This document shows, piece after piece, positions 12,727 to 24,000 of a stretch of 64,000 nucleotides of DNA. The stretch is from Gnetum montanum (Eukaryota > Streptophyta > Gnetopsida > Gnetales > Gnetaceae), in contig MNCI01010443.1 in NCBI GenBank assembly GCA_015680685.1, positions 597,483 to 661,482 on the forward strand, in the 5' to 3' direction. The notes under the pieces were generated by a model, which ran no database searches, was not told where the DNA came from, and worked only from the letters and a program-made list of their open reading frames with translations. The position numbers and the translations under genes were made by a program. The first letter of the stretch is position 1, and each line of letters begins with the position of its first letter.

Positions 12727-13180
12727 TCAGACGTAGAATGGCTTCAGAAATGAGTGATTGGTTGGATTTGCAAACTCATTTTCTTCCATATCAGCTAACT
12801 TAAATGCTCCGTTGTCGAATGCTTTAGTGACCACGTAAGGCCCTTCCCAGTTGGCTGAGAATTTGTCCAGGTGTTCCTGAACAGCTTTAAGTACAAGGTC
12901 GCCTTCTTTGATAGGACGCTTATGAATGTCATGCCGATGTCAATGTTGTTGTTGTTTTTGGTACCATTCGATTTGATCGAGTGCATGTATGCATTCCTCC
13001 TCCATCAAGTCCAAGTCAATGATGCACAGATCATTATTCTGTCCTTCATTGAGGAGTCCAGAAAATGTGATCCTTAAAGATGGTACCTGCAATTCTAGAG
13101 GTAAAACAACTTTTGAACCATAAACAAGACTATATGGAATTTTACCCATTGAAGTCCGATGTGTAGTACAGTATGCCCAC
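12727..13180 (-). pseudogene. Element C integrase C-terminal part (3' side of the A insertion)
   Basis: The sequence continues the C integrase after the nested element A. On the minus strand it reads WAYCTTHRTSMGKIPYSLVY and VLPLELQVPSLR, which is the end of the integrase core. The C-terminal region follows, with GDLVLKA, NWEGPY and FLKPFY, and the ORF ends at a TGA at 12729-12727. The upstream part of the same ORF is at 47789-50864. The C-terminal region resembles the beta-rich GPY/F module of gypsy integrases. No chromodomain is evident. There are frame problems inside, so it is non-functional. Confidence 0.85.
13176..13180. repeat. TSD of element A, left copy (CCCAC)
   Basis: CCCAC precedes TGAAACACC and recurs at 47784-47788 after GGCACA. 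Removing A and one copy rejoins the C integrase in frame (LWAYCTTHRT). Confidence 0.92.
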
Positions 13181-14538
13181 TGAAACACCACAAAAATCTA
13201 TGAGTTTAGCATCTGTCTGACAAGAAGCAGATCCCCATGACCCACGGGCAGCTTCGGCTACATTTGAAGTCACACAGGGCAATCTTGAAAATTGAAACAT
13301 TTGGTTCTAAATGTTGTGCCAGCGTATACGCCCAGCTTTAAATCGTGGTGAGCTAGCGTCTACGCCCAGCATGTACGCCCGGCTCTCCGGCGTACACGCC
13401 CAGGTACGACAGATGCACACGCTCGACGACAAGATCTCCAATGGCAGCATGAAGATTACACCGAAGAGCAAGGATTGAAGCAAGTGGACATTCTTCGGCG
13501 TATACGCCTAACATTCACCAGTGTATACGCCCGACGCTCAGCATACACACTTCACACGTACTCAGCAGGTACAACAGAAGCAAGAATTGAAGCAAGTCGA
13601 CGTCTAGCATCCATCAGCGTATATGCCCCAGCTTATACGCTGGCATCTATCCAAGTCTATGCCCAGCGTATACGCCCAGCGTATATGCCGCTACCTGTTG
13701 TAACGTATACGCCCAGCGTATACCATGTTTCTAAATTGTAACGCCCGGTCTATACGCCACGTGTCTCCCCATCCGATTTTCCCGGTAACCCTACCCCTAT
13801 AAATAGCCTAGTTTTCCGCATTTACCAGGCCCGCAAAAAAACTTACCAGAGCAGACCCAGAGCAATTACGCTGCAGAAACCCCCCTTACGCTTACGCTTA
13901 CGTTGGAAGTCCTGAACGCTGAGCACAGTCCGCGTTTCGCCTACCGTGTCAGCTGGCTGCATCCCTCCGTCCACCGGGGCTTTACGTCCGCCTTGTGTCC
14001 CTACACAACTGTGTTAGACCGGTGCACAACATTTTAACTCTATAATCTACTATTAACGCTTATTGTAAGTTCTTTTACAGTTTTACGTCAATTTGGCCCA
14101 CGCTTTGTTTACGCCTACTTACGTTTACGCTCCGTCTGCGTACGTGTATGCTCACTGTTTACGCCGTTGGCATCTGTTTACGCCCTTTGTACTTGTTTAC
14201 GCTATTTACGCTATTTACGCTGTTTACGCCTGTATACGGTTACGTCGGGCTTATCTCTGTTTACGTTGTTCACGCTCGACGTTGTTTACGCCCCTCTACG
14301 TTTACGCTGTCTGCGTCTGTTTCGCTGTTTACGCTCTGTTTTACACATAACCTAGCGTATAACACCTCGGTGGCGCTCGGGGAAGTCCTTGTTTGATCCG
14401 CGTGTAGACCATCCAAGGCACTCTGCCTTCGTTCACTCCAGCTTGCCCTCAAGCGGAGGCAGGGTCGACTGTGCTTGTCTGCGGATCTTTTGGTGCCCGT
14501 AACGTTCCAGCCTCGCATCGATGATTTCGGTCGGCACA
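13181..14538 (+). repeat. Element A 5' LTR
   Basis: 1358 bases, TGAAACACC...GGTCGGCACA. The U3 part (13320-13760) carries many GCGTATACGC-type palindromes. A TATA box follows at 13798-13805. Downstream (13860-14360) there are GCTTACGCTTACGTT and TGTTTACGC iterations, which create spurious ORFs such as 14093-14350. The partner is 46375-47783. Confidence 0.93.
13798..13805 (+). promoter_or_regulatory. TATA box of element A 5' LTR
   Basis: TATAAATA lies between the palindrome-rich U3 part and the rest of the LTR. It is conserved at 47044-47051 in the 3' LTR and in both B LTRs, and presumably sets the start of genomic RNA about 25-30 bases downstream. Confidence 0.7.
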
Positions 14539-14539
14539 G

Positions 14540-14560
14540 TTTTTGACGCTAGAAGGAGGG
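14540..14560 (+). other. Element A primer-binding site
   Basis: TTTTTGACGCTAGAAGGAGGG follows the LTR directly. It looks like a mutated TTGGCGCTAGAAGGAGGG, with TGG as the complement of a tRNA 3' CCA. C has TTGGCGCTAGAAGAAGG and B TTGGTGCTAGAAGAAGG at the same place. I cannot assign the primer tRNA by eye. Confidence 0.7.
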
Positions 14561-14976
14561 CCTCTTCGCTAAACAGACTTCACGTTCCTCAGCGTCTTCG
14601 CTGCCATTTTCAAACCCCCGACTCAGCGTCTACACTATCGATTCTTCAGCGTTTACGCTGCACAAACCCTAGCGTATACGCTGCACGCTTACGCCAGCAT
14701 TTACGCACAAACCCTAGCATATACGCTGCACGCTTATGCCAGCGTTTACGCTGCAAACCCTAGCGTATACGCTGCATGCTTACGCCAGCGTTTACGTTGC
14801 ATACCCTAGCGTATACGCTGCACGCTTACGCCAGCGTTTACGCTGCATACCCTAGCGTATATGCTGCATGCTTATGCTAGCGTTTACGCTGCATACTTAC
14901 CTAGTAGATTCGTCTACGCCAGTCGCATACACTACATTATTCGCATCAATCCTGCACACTCGAACCGTCTATCATC
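14561..14976 (+). repeat. Element A leader with ~48-bp palindromic tandem repeats
   Basis: This is untranslated leader between PBS and gag. From about 14645 to 14890 it holds some five units of roughly 46-50 bases, each with CCTAGCGTATACGCTGCA followed by CGCTTACGCCAGCGTTTACG. Each unit therefore has two palindromes of the GCGTNNACGC kind. The same array is in B (42840-43020) and, decayed, in C. Confidence 0.8.
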
Positions 14977-17900
14977 ATGAATCCCATCAACATCACTGCT
15001 GCTAGTACCCAAAATGTTCACATCTCAGACACAACGGCTGCCCAGCAATCTATCACACAACATATGGGAGGGCAATCCACAATGGGGCCCCGTTGGTCGT
15101 TGAGGTTGCAAGGGAGAGACCCTGCCGCTAACATTATAAGCCAAGACGAGTATAACTTCATCTGCATTAAGATGCAAGCAGGCCTGGTAGTAGATAGGGC
15201 TGAAATGGAGGTAAAAAGGAAATTTGAAATCTTTTACAGAGGGGGATATGAATTCATCCCTTCCCCATATGACGTAATCCCTATTCCATAACAATTCTCG
15301 GAACTCTTTACGCAGCTCCTCCTGCACAGGAGCCAAGCGCTAGACCAAATTACGGCAGACCCACAACGGGATGAAGAGGACGAATTCGCTGTGCAATCTG
15401 AGCATGAAGACTCCTATCATACTCTTAGTCCACATAACCACATGAACCCCATATTTAACCCGGATGCAGGGGAGACCATACCCCTCCAACCCGTTAACTC
15501 TGCCCACACCCAAGCACTGTTACAAGAAACATCCGCGTAAGTCCAGATCCCTCCCGAGGGCAACCCTTTGTCCAACGCCTTCCCTTTTACAGCTGCAGGT
15601 TCATCCTCACAAGCACCGCCCCCTCACAGTAACCTGGGGGTGACGTTCCAGTCCCAAGTGGTAAGAATGCCACACGTTATACCCGTGTCCACATCTGCCC
15701 ACTACATCTCGCATGTCCAAACACATGCACCCCCTTTCACTGCCGTAACGCAACAAGGGGCCTCCTCATACAACATGGCCAGACAATGGTCGATGACGGG
15801 CACGACGTCGCACCAGATTTCCCATCACTATGTACCACCCCACACGTTGCCACCAGCTCATGTGCCTCAGGCACAACCACGACCATAGCAGCAACAACCT
15901 CCTCTCTATAATGTAGTGCCCCTAGTGCCATCTACTGTACACTTCCCAAAAACGCTACCACCAACAACGCAACTTTCAGCCTTCCAATCCACCGTTCAAC
16001 AGTCTAACCCATATAGCCTATCACAAGGCCAAACTGCCATACTCCCAAGCACTTAGGATTGGGCAGATGCCAAAAGAATGATGCAGGAATTAACTGACGA
16101 GGTAAAATGCCTCAAGAAAACCGCTGACGGGGAATTGAAGGTAGTAGACTTCTATAACGATGACCCCATCAGCTCTTCCGTCCCGCCTTTAACTCTACCC
16201 AAGGGCGTCTCCCTACCAACGCTAACCAAGTATAATGGGGAGACAGATCCTAACGCGCATTTAATAACGTTTAGGCTAGAGTGCGCACTACTACAAGCAT
16301 GGCCCCATGCAATTCTTCGCGTGTTTCCCATGTCCCTCTCGGGGAGAGTACTCGATTGGTATAGGGCACTCCCAAGAAACTCTGTTTCCTCCTTGGAAAA
16401 CCTACTACACCAGTTCGTGACCAGGTTCAAATATAACTTGAAACCTAAGGCCACCCTAGATAGCCTCATGCAGGTCAAGCAGACACCGCTTGAACTGGTC
16501 CAGAAATTTATTCAGAGAAGGAGCGTAGCCCTCCATGAGCTGCACGAGGAAATCTCCCAGACGTACTTGCTCACCATTTTGAAAGGAGCCGTCAACGATT
16601 TCTTTAAATCCAAGCTGTACTACCTAAACGCGCTCAATCTCAACCAAGCCTTCGAGAAAATTAAAAACATAGAACAAGCAGCCCAAAATAGCAACGACCC
16701 AATATACATAACCTTCAAAAATCAACATGCTAAAAAAGAAAAAGAAAAGGCTAAAACGACTATAGCATCGATAGCAGGGGCACAACAACAAACTAGGCCG
16801 CCTCAAACCCCCGCTAATTACAACAAATCAACTCCAATGGCTGCGCCAAAACCATCGTCACAGCATAATCCAACGAACCGCACACGCAATTTTGAGAGGA
16901 AAGAACCCTCTCAATATACACCCCTGCCCATGAAGCCTTCCCTGCTTTTTGACCAGCTCCTAAAGGCCGGTTTAATGCAGCATAAGCAGTTATCTCCCGC
17001 GGCCATCCAAAGACATGACCGGTTCTGTCAACTCGTTCAGAACCCAAGCCTAGCCATGCTGGATGAGCCCCCTGTACCTAAAGGCTTCAGGATGGATCGC
17101 TTTTGCGATTACCATCAACGAAACAGGCACGGAACAGATTACTGTTTCACCTTGAAGCAGGACCTGTAGCGAATGATCGATGAAAGCCAAATCACCTTCG
17201 ACGAAGCAAACCCGATTCAACCACAAAATCAAACTATGGGAGTCTATAAAGACCCTTTAAACACTAAAGAGGCACCATACACCATCAGTACAGTCTGCCT
17301 TGGTGATGATTCTGAGCCATCTTACGTTAACACCATATCTCCCGAATATACGCGGCCAACATCCCACAAACCTTTTGTAGTTCGCACGCCTGTCCCTGCG
17401 CCTACAACTGCACCCTGGCTGCACCATCCTTTACAACAGCCGTATGTCATTCAGATACCCTGGGCAGTGGCAACACCTAACACCACGACATGCGACAAGC
17501 CATATGTGGTGCGGGTCCCTCCTGTCACTCCCCTAAACGCACAAACTCCGAATAACTGACCTACTCCTTTTGTGGCCCGAGTACCCTCAGCAACCGCAAC
17601 AGTGGAGGCCCAACCTTCACCCAAACCAACCCCATTTGTCATTAGAATACCTAAAGGTCCCCAGGACTACCAAGCTGCTGTGTCACAAACACAACCCCAA
17701 CCTAAGCCCTACGTTGTTAGGGTGCCTGTCCAACCCTCTAACCAAGCACATCCAGTAGTACAAGAGTCACCCCGTCCAACCCCATATGTGGTAAAAATCC
17801 CAGCACAAGCCGAAATGCCAAAACCAATGACACCTCCACGCCGCACGCGAGAACATCCCGAAGATAGACTTGTGCATGAACGTACGGAGAATGGATGCCA

Positions 17901-18732
17901 AAGGTTAGCTCTGGGGCCACCTAAGCCCACTCCCCTCAACTCCGTGCCCATGTCATCATCTACCGATCAACCAAGCACAGGCAATGAAGGCGAGTCATCT
18001 GAAAAACATGAATCATCCGAAACAACAGTTCCAAAAACTGACAAACCAACAAGACGGGAGATAAAACTGTTGGGTCCAATGGATCCAATCAGCGCTGATA
18101 GAAACACCTCCAATAGTGAAAACTTTACAACCGCCTTGACACAAGTCACACAAGCATTAAAACAAAAAAATACTTCACTGAGCCTGTATGACTTAGTCTT
18201 AACGTCTCAAACCCATCGGGAAGCCCTAGTACGCATGTTAACATCGATCCCGGTGAGCGAGGATCTACCCCCAAACGAGCCCTCCATCCATGCGGTGATG
18301 TTCTCACCCCGTGGGACTACTTCCAAGCCTCTAAACTTCCATGAAAACAACATCAAAGTTAACAAAAGAACGAAGGAGGTGACAACAGCTCCCATGTTCA
18401 TAACAATCTGTATAAACCGATTTAAAATATATAGGATCCATGTAGACGATGGAGCTGCGACAAACATCGTGCCATACCACATTATCGAGCAGCTAGGGCT
18501 TACTAAACTACTAAAACCAGCCACGACTACATGTTTAAAGTCATTCAGTGGGTCATGTGTAATGGTGAAAGGCTCAATAACCTTAGACTTTATAGCGGGA
18601 GATCAGTTCCCGACATCTGCTAAATTCCTCGTAGTGGACGAGATGCCAGGATTTAACCTGATATTGGGAAGACCCTGGTTAGCCCAACTGAGAGCCGTCT
18701 CTTCCCCTATCCATCAAGAAATCCATTTGCCT
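14977..18732 (+). pseudogene. Element A gag-protease polyprotein (truncated by gap)
   Basis: This encodes the structural gag and the protease of element A. The start is the ATG of MNPINITAAST, shared with B (42766) and similar to C (60826). The N-terminal ~350 residues are Gln/Pro/His-rich. The capsid-like part is at 16078-16700 (DFYNDDPIS, KYNGETDPNAHLITF, ALLQAWPHAILRVFPMSL, DWYRALP). Next come a Lys-rich stretch, a Cys/His segment (FCDYHQRNRHGTDYCF) and a Pro/Val-rich repeat region (PYVVRVP). The protease (18405-18730) has VDDGAATN and GFNLILGRPWLA. Stops occur at about 15290, 15538, 15886, 16053, 17167 and 17558. The 3' end is lost in the 18733-19235 gap; B and C show another 100-200 codons there. 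Confidence 0.9.
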
Positions 18733-19235
18733 NNNNNNNNNNNNNNNNNNNNNNNNNNNNNNNNNNNNNNNNNNNNNNNNNNNNNNNNNNNNNNNNNNNN
18801 NNNNNNNNNNNNNNNNNNNNNNNNNNNNNNNNNNNNNNNNNNNNNNNNNNNNNNNNNNNNNNNNNNNNNNNNNNNNNNNNNNNNNNNNNNNNNNNNNNNN
18901 NNNNNNNNNNNNNNNNNNNNNNNNNNNNNNNNNNNNNNNNNNNNNNNNNNNNNNNNNNNNNNNNNNNNNNNNNNNNNNNNNNNNNNNNNNNNNNNNNNNN
19001 NNNNNNNNNNNNNNNNNNNNNNNNNNNNNNNNNNNNNNNNNNNNNNNNNNNNNNNNNNNNNNNNNNNNNNNNNNNNNNNNNNNNNNNNNNNNNNNNNNNN
19101 NNNNNNNNNNNNNNNNNNNNNNNNNNNNNNNNNNNNNNNNNNNNNNNNNNNNNNNNNNNNNNNNNNNNNNNNNNNNNNNNNNNNNNNNNNNNNNNNNNNN
19201 NNNNNNNNNNNNNNNNNNNNNNNNNNNNNNNNNNN
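18733..19235. other. Sequence gap (503 N)
   Basis: Unknown bases. By comparison with B (38250-38960) and C, it should hold the end of gag-protease and the first hairpin array. The ORFs that run through it are meaningless. Confidence 0.95.
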
Positions 19236-19501
19236 ATGGGGCCCGAAATGGCCATAAACTAGTACTTGCTTTTCATTCTACTTTGATAATCGCTTCCTGT
19301 ATTGCTATTAAAACAGAAAATAAACCAAAATATTTTACATTTCTACAGCATGTTAAACCCAAAATCAGTGACAAAAAAACAAATATATATATATATATAT
19401 GCATGTTATTATATACAATCAACCATCTCTGTTCATTTCATAATGTTCAAGTTATACTTTCAGTACAAGTTTGAATCGAAAAACGAAAAAATGCTAAAAT
19501 G
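19236..19501. other. 3' flank of the antisense gene in element A
   Basis: It begins with one hairpin unit (GGCCCGAAATGGCC...AAACT), then has an AT-rich stretch with a TA dinucleotide run at 19384-19400. On the minus strand it is downstream of the antisense stop codon and would hold its 3' UTR. The matching region in B is 38028-38250. Confidence 0.55.
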
Positions 19502-22500
19502 CTAAGCATTTGGGGCATGAGGATCATCCTCCTTGGGCCCACCAGCATCAGAAGCCCCTGCTCCACTGGGGCTAGCTTCTCCAGTCTCATCCCCACCTTC
19601 ATCCTAAAAAGACCAAAGTGGAAATAATCAACACAAAAAAATGAGTGAATGTCAAAATTTCAAACATTAGTCAATCAATTAACTCCAAAAAGAGACAAAA
19701 TGCTTACCCTAGGAGGTCCCCCCAAGCCGAATTCAAGCCGCCGTAGGATCTCCTCTTCAGGAACACTTGTCCAGTCCGTCCCATCGAGACCCAAGTCGAT
19801 ATTAGCCAGAGCCTTTCCTTTGTCAACGTTTGACCAGGTGGGACGTTTCAAAGGGAATTCGCCCACTGACACCTCCCCAGAGGTTGTCGTTATCCACCGT
19901 TTAGGAGACTCCATCTCTACAATTGTGTTCTGGGCGAAGGTGTCAAAGGCGGAGCGCAGACCAAGACCCTCCACAAACATCTCTAACTGTCACTTCTCAA
20001 TAGAAACCTCTTGTAGCAACTTCTTGTATTGGTGCTTGTGGTTCTTTTCATCTTGCCCCCATTTACGAACTTTGGAGGCGAAACCCTTCCAATCTTGACA
20101 TTTGGTGTTCAGCAAATCAATTTGGGCTCTGCGCTCCCCTAGCCTCCGTATCAGCCCTGCATGGCGATTGACAAGGTTCCAATACCTTGTATATGTGACC
20201 TCGGAGGTCTGCCAGGCGCGATCATTGTTTAATCTAGTTGTAGCAAACTCATATCGGGCCTTCAGGTCGTCACGTTCCGTTGACAATGCAGAATTCTCCT
20301 TCTCTTTCGCCTGGATTTGGAGCCACAATTGTTCAATGGATCTCCTACACGTCCATACCATTTTGGCATTGTGAACGAAGCCCTCTGCTACCTCTTCATA
20401 AATAGGTCTAGGCACTTGTTCAATTTCAGGAGATAGTGTAGGCAAACTCTCCATATCGACGGGTTCAGACGGATCCCACCTCAGTTGGGCACCTATCCAT
20501 AGGAAAAGACAAAGATTAGAACAAACAGGATTGGGCATCAAACTCTAACATAGTAAAAATATTTGGATGCATTCATACCTATGTCAGGATTGATCCGTTC
20601 GATCCGCTCGACAACCTCTTCGGCCACCCCAGCTACGAAATCCCTTTTACTTGGCATTTCCATCCAAGTAAAAGATCCATCAGTGTGTGAGCCGCTCGCC
20701 TTTGGAGGTACTTCGGGGGGGATCTTGGACTCCTTCTCTGGGATGGTCTCGCTCTCCTCTGAGTCAAACAAAAAAATTCACAATAAGGTAATCCAGGAAT
20801 ATATTAGGCTGCATAACTGAGTAAAGAGACATACCATTCTCTCTGATCTCATCCTGTGTCGGGGGATCTCCAAGATCAGGGTCTCCTGTAAGAAAGCTGT
20901 TGAACATTTCTTTAGTTTCCGCTTGATCATTTAGGGGTTCGGTACCTCCAGTTCCGCCAGTTCCCTCCCCCAGCAATTCAGTTCCTCCCGTCAGGTCGGT
21001 CAACTCCTCGTCTTTTGGTATAGTCCGCAGATCGTGTCTCTTGACTGCTCAATTCAAAACAAATGAAGTCAGTTGCATACAACCAGTAATTGTTACAACT
21101 ATTGAAATAAAAATAAAAATTTTACCAGGAATCTTAAATCGAATTCGCTTCACTCTAGGCTACTCAATCTCACTGGTGCCTTCAGCCGTACTGTCATGCG
21201 TCCCCAACTTGGATTTCGCTTTGCCTATTGTTTCCTTGACCACTCACTCTGCCTTCCTTATAGTAGGGGGTACCTCATTAGGTTCTGCCCCTAGGCTGTC
21301 GCGTGTGTGGAGCGAGGGGCCAGACGATCCACCCGTGGTGATCATAAGGGATTCATCAATCCCCTTGGGGGAGTCTTGGGACTTGGCTGTGTCAAATAAG
21401 TGGTTCACCCAGGGGCGAGATAACTGGTACCTATCACGCAAAACAAATTTGTTTTCCCCACGAACCACCAAAAATTCAGCTAAGCGACGAATATAGCTAG
21501 CAAAGAAAGAGAAGGTAAAATGAGACTGCGCCTCTATGTTTGAACGCAACTGCTCTATATCTTTGGTCATTCCTGATAATAAAAATTCCGCCCAGTTATA
21601 ATGCACGCCAGCCTCCAGAATAGTGCGCATGACTCGCACTGCTTCAACACCGAGACTCTTGACTTGTGATAGAGTCTTCGGAAACAAACGCACTCTAAAT
21701 AGGGGATAAAGTTCGTTGACTTCCTTAACCTTCGTTTTCCCCTGCATTGGGAACCCTTTAGCACCCTTTCTCATCCCTAGCCAATCCTCTAAATCACGGA
21801 TCATGTCAATTTCTTTATGCGTCCTATCCATAACGACTTTTACGCCATTAGTAGGTACGCCAAACAAATCCGCGAGAAATTGAGGTGATAATTCAAAAAT
21901 TACTTTAACGCCCCTAATANTCTGAGCGGCACTGGTGTCACCAAATTTCATTGAGAGAGTAGTTTCAGTCCTCCTAGTCACAACGGAATCCCCGTCGGAG
22001 GTGGTGCCAGCTGCAAAAGCGAACCAAAAACCTTCATATTAGCTTGACACTTGGCAATTGACCAAACCAAACATGACATCTAGAGAACTTGCAACTTACT
22101 TTCAGTGTTGGACCTTGAGATTTCACCCAGATCAGAAGCAGACGGGAAAATTGGCCCATTAGGGGCCCAGTCGGCATGCAACCAGCCACGCGCGACACAT
22201 TGTGCAAACGCCTTCGAAAATTTCTTGGGGAAGTTCTTCATGGCGTCCCTAGTGTGGGCCAAAACGGTCCCGCGAAGGGTAGGACCCACCATGAACACTT
22301 CCACGGCCGTACGCGCCAATCCAATCCCATCATCACCCGCGTAAGCCCCATCTGGCGTAATTTTTGGCCTGCGGGAAAGCGAAAACATTTGTCGAAACGA
22401 GAGTAAGTATTTGAATGTGAGAAAGAAAGGAATAACCAATGTTAAGACGAAATTACCTTTCCACCCGGTATACTGTGCCAGGGGGATTCTGAAACAAAGT

Positions 22501-23437
22501 GTGTGCGTGGCCTGCTAAAAACAATGTGTTGTTGATGTAGTTGGGGCCCCTCGATAGCTGGTCCCACACACGTGTCAACGGACGGGTCGATTTCGGACCA
22601 TCAGGGGGAACACCCTCGGCGACAAGCGGCCCTTCATCAATGTCCTCCATAAACATCTTGACGCCTTCCGCTCCGCCGGGTAACATGGCCTCAATAATGC
22701 TCCGTGCCACATCTTCGCCTAGATGAGACCAAACCACGATGTCGAAATGATCCAGCAAGAAAGCCAAAAATTCGTAGGCCCCGTCCCAGAACCAGACCCC
22801 ATTGTGCTCAACGACCAAATTCGGGGTCGGGTCACCACCCTCCAAAGGACCAAACCATGTCAGAACCCCAACTAACTCAATCACTAGAAGGGGAGGCTCA
22901 ATGTCTCTGAAAACCATTGAAACAGCACCAAAGATCAATATCCAAATCTTCATTTTAAAAATTAGACGTCCGCAGAAAATGTCTAATTGTTACGCTCGGC
23001 GTATACGCTGAGCTTACGAAAAACAGTTACGCCAGGCGTATACGCCGGGCGTACGAAAAATAGTTACGTCAGGCGTATACGTCGGGCGTACGAAAAACAG
23101 TTACGCTAGGCATATACGCCAGGCGTACGAAAAATAGTTACGTCAGGCGTATACGCCGGGCCTACGAAAAACCCTTCAACACACGTGGCGTCTACGCCGA
23201 CATTATTCAAAACCCTTCACGCTCGGCGTATACCCCGAAACCCTACGCTAACTATACGTTGCGAAGAACAGACTAGAAATCAATGGAAACAGGGTCAGAG
23301 GCCTACCTGCCAGAAGATCCAGGCCACGCGGGGACGGTCGGGCGGGGTAGACACTGCAGCATCGCCTCACTCTCCTTCGCGAACGTCAGTTCAGGTCCTT
23401 TCTGTTTTCGGCCCTCTAGTTCTTTGCCTCTGCCCAT
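19502..23437 (-). pseudogene. Antisense eight-exon gene in element A (FCP1/NIF-like predicted pseudophosphatase)
   Basis: Exons on the minus strand: 23437-23307, 22906-22457, 22368-22100, 22010-21126, 21044-20835, 20758-20579, 20492-19708, 19603-19502. All have GT/AG borders, and lengths match B exactly except exon 4. Exon 1 starts MGRGKELEGR. Exon 2 resembles the FCP1/NIF HAD fold: LLVIELVGVL at residues 50-59 sits where the catalytic DxDxT motif belongs, FLLDHFDIVVWS at 93-104, and NNTLFLAGHAHTLFQNPPGT at 169-188 where DDSP belongs, so catalytic acids are absent. Exon 4 is helical (FELSPQFLADLFGVP), distantly like plant-transposon-protein domains. Exon 7 is coiled coil. Lesions: about 157 bases missing at the N at 21920; stops at 21246, 21162 and about 19990. 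The fold call is by pattern only. Confidence 0.8.
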
Positions 23438-23589
23438 CTCAGCGTCTACGCTGTGGCTTGCGTGCGGCGTAAATAGAGGTTTTCTCTCAGCGTCTACGCT
23501 GGGGTTTCGCTCGGTGTCTACGTTGGGGTTTCGCTCTCGGTTTACGCTCACGCTCCAAAAGTTAAATGACAAAATGATGCCCCTGTTCC

Positions 23590-23600
23590 CCTTTTATAGA
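23590..23600 (-). promoter_or_regulatory. TATA box of the antisense gene, element A
   Basis: TCTATAAAAGG on the minus strand, about 155 bases before the exon 1 ATG. The same box is at 33837-33846 in B and 51288-51298 in C, each preceded by GCGTCAGCGTCA-type repeats. This supports a dedicated Pol II promoter. Confidence 0.7.
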
Positions 23601-23669
23601 GCGTTGACGCTGACGCTGATGCTGACGCTGACGCTGACGCTGACGCTGACGCTGACGCTGACGCTTACG
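23601..23669. repeat. (GACGCT)n microsatellite upstream of the antisense promoter
   Basis: About eleven GACGCT hexamers with two substitutions, directly upstream of the TATA box. B has only three GCGTCA units here (33812-33835) and C a decayed form, so the array expanded in A. The ORF 23594-23806 made of VSVSVS is an artefact. Confidence 0.9.
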
Positions 23670-23800
23670 CCGCCGTCGCCGCCGCTTTTCCGTTTTACTT
23701 GCTTTTTGCCTCGTTTTTTGTGCTTTTTCGAACTGGCTTTGAATTTGTTTTCAAAAAAGATATAAAATTTACACACATAAACCATATAAAACACGAATTT

Positions 23801-23965
23801 CGGCATTAAGTTGCCCGGTAAGGCATTAAACTGCCGTTCGTTGCCCGGTAAGGCATTAAACTACCGTCCGTTGCCCGATAAGGCATTAAACTACCGTTCA
23901 TTGCCCGGTAAGGCATTAAACTGCCGATTGTTGCCCGGTAAGGCATTAAACTGCCGCTCCACTGT
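23801..23965 (-). repeat. 30-bp hairpin minisatellite, element A (pol side)
   Basis: Six units of 30 bases. On the minus strand each has AGTTTAA, stem TGCC, loop TTACCG, stem GGCA, then a variable CGAACGGC-like tail. It lies between the antisense promoter and pol. B has six units at 33515-33682 and C a decayed version at 50908-51075. The plus-strand peptide PGKALNCRSL is a translation of the repeat. Confidence 0.93.
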
Positions 23966-24000
23966 CACGTTAACTCATTTTCATGCATGCATACTAAAGA

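Noticed and set aside
13320-13720. CRISPR-like array suggested by regular palindromic repeats
   Set aside because: Spacers are not unique or of constant length, repeats sit inside plant LTRs, and no cas gene is present.
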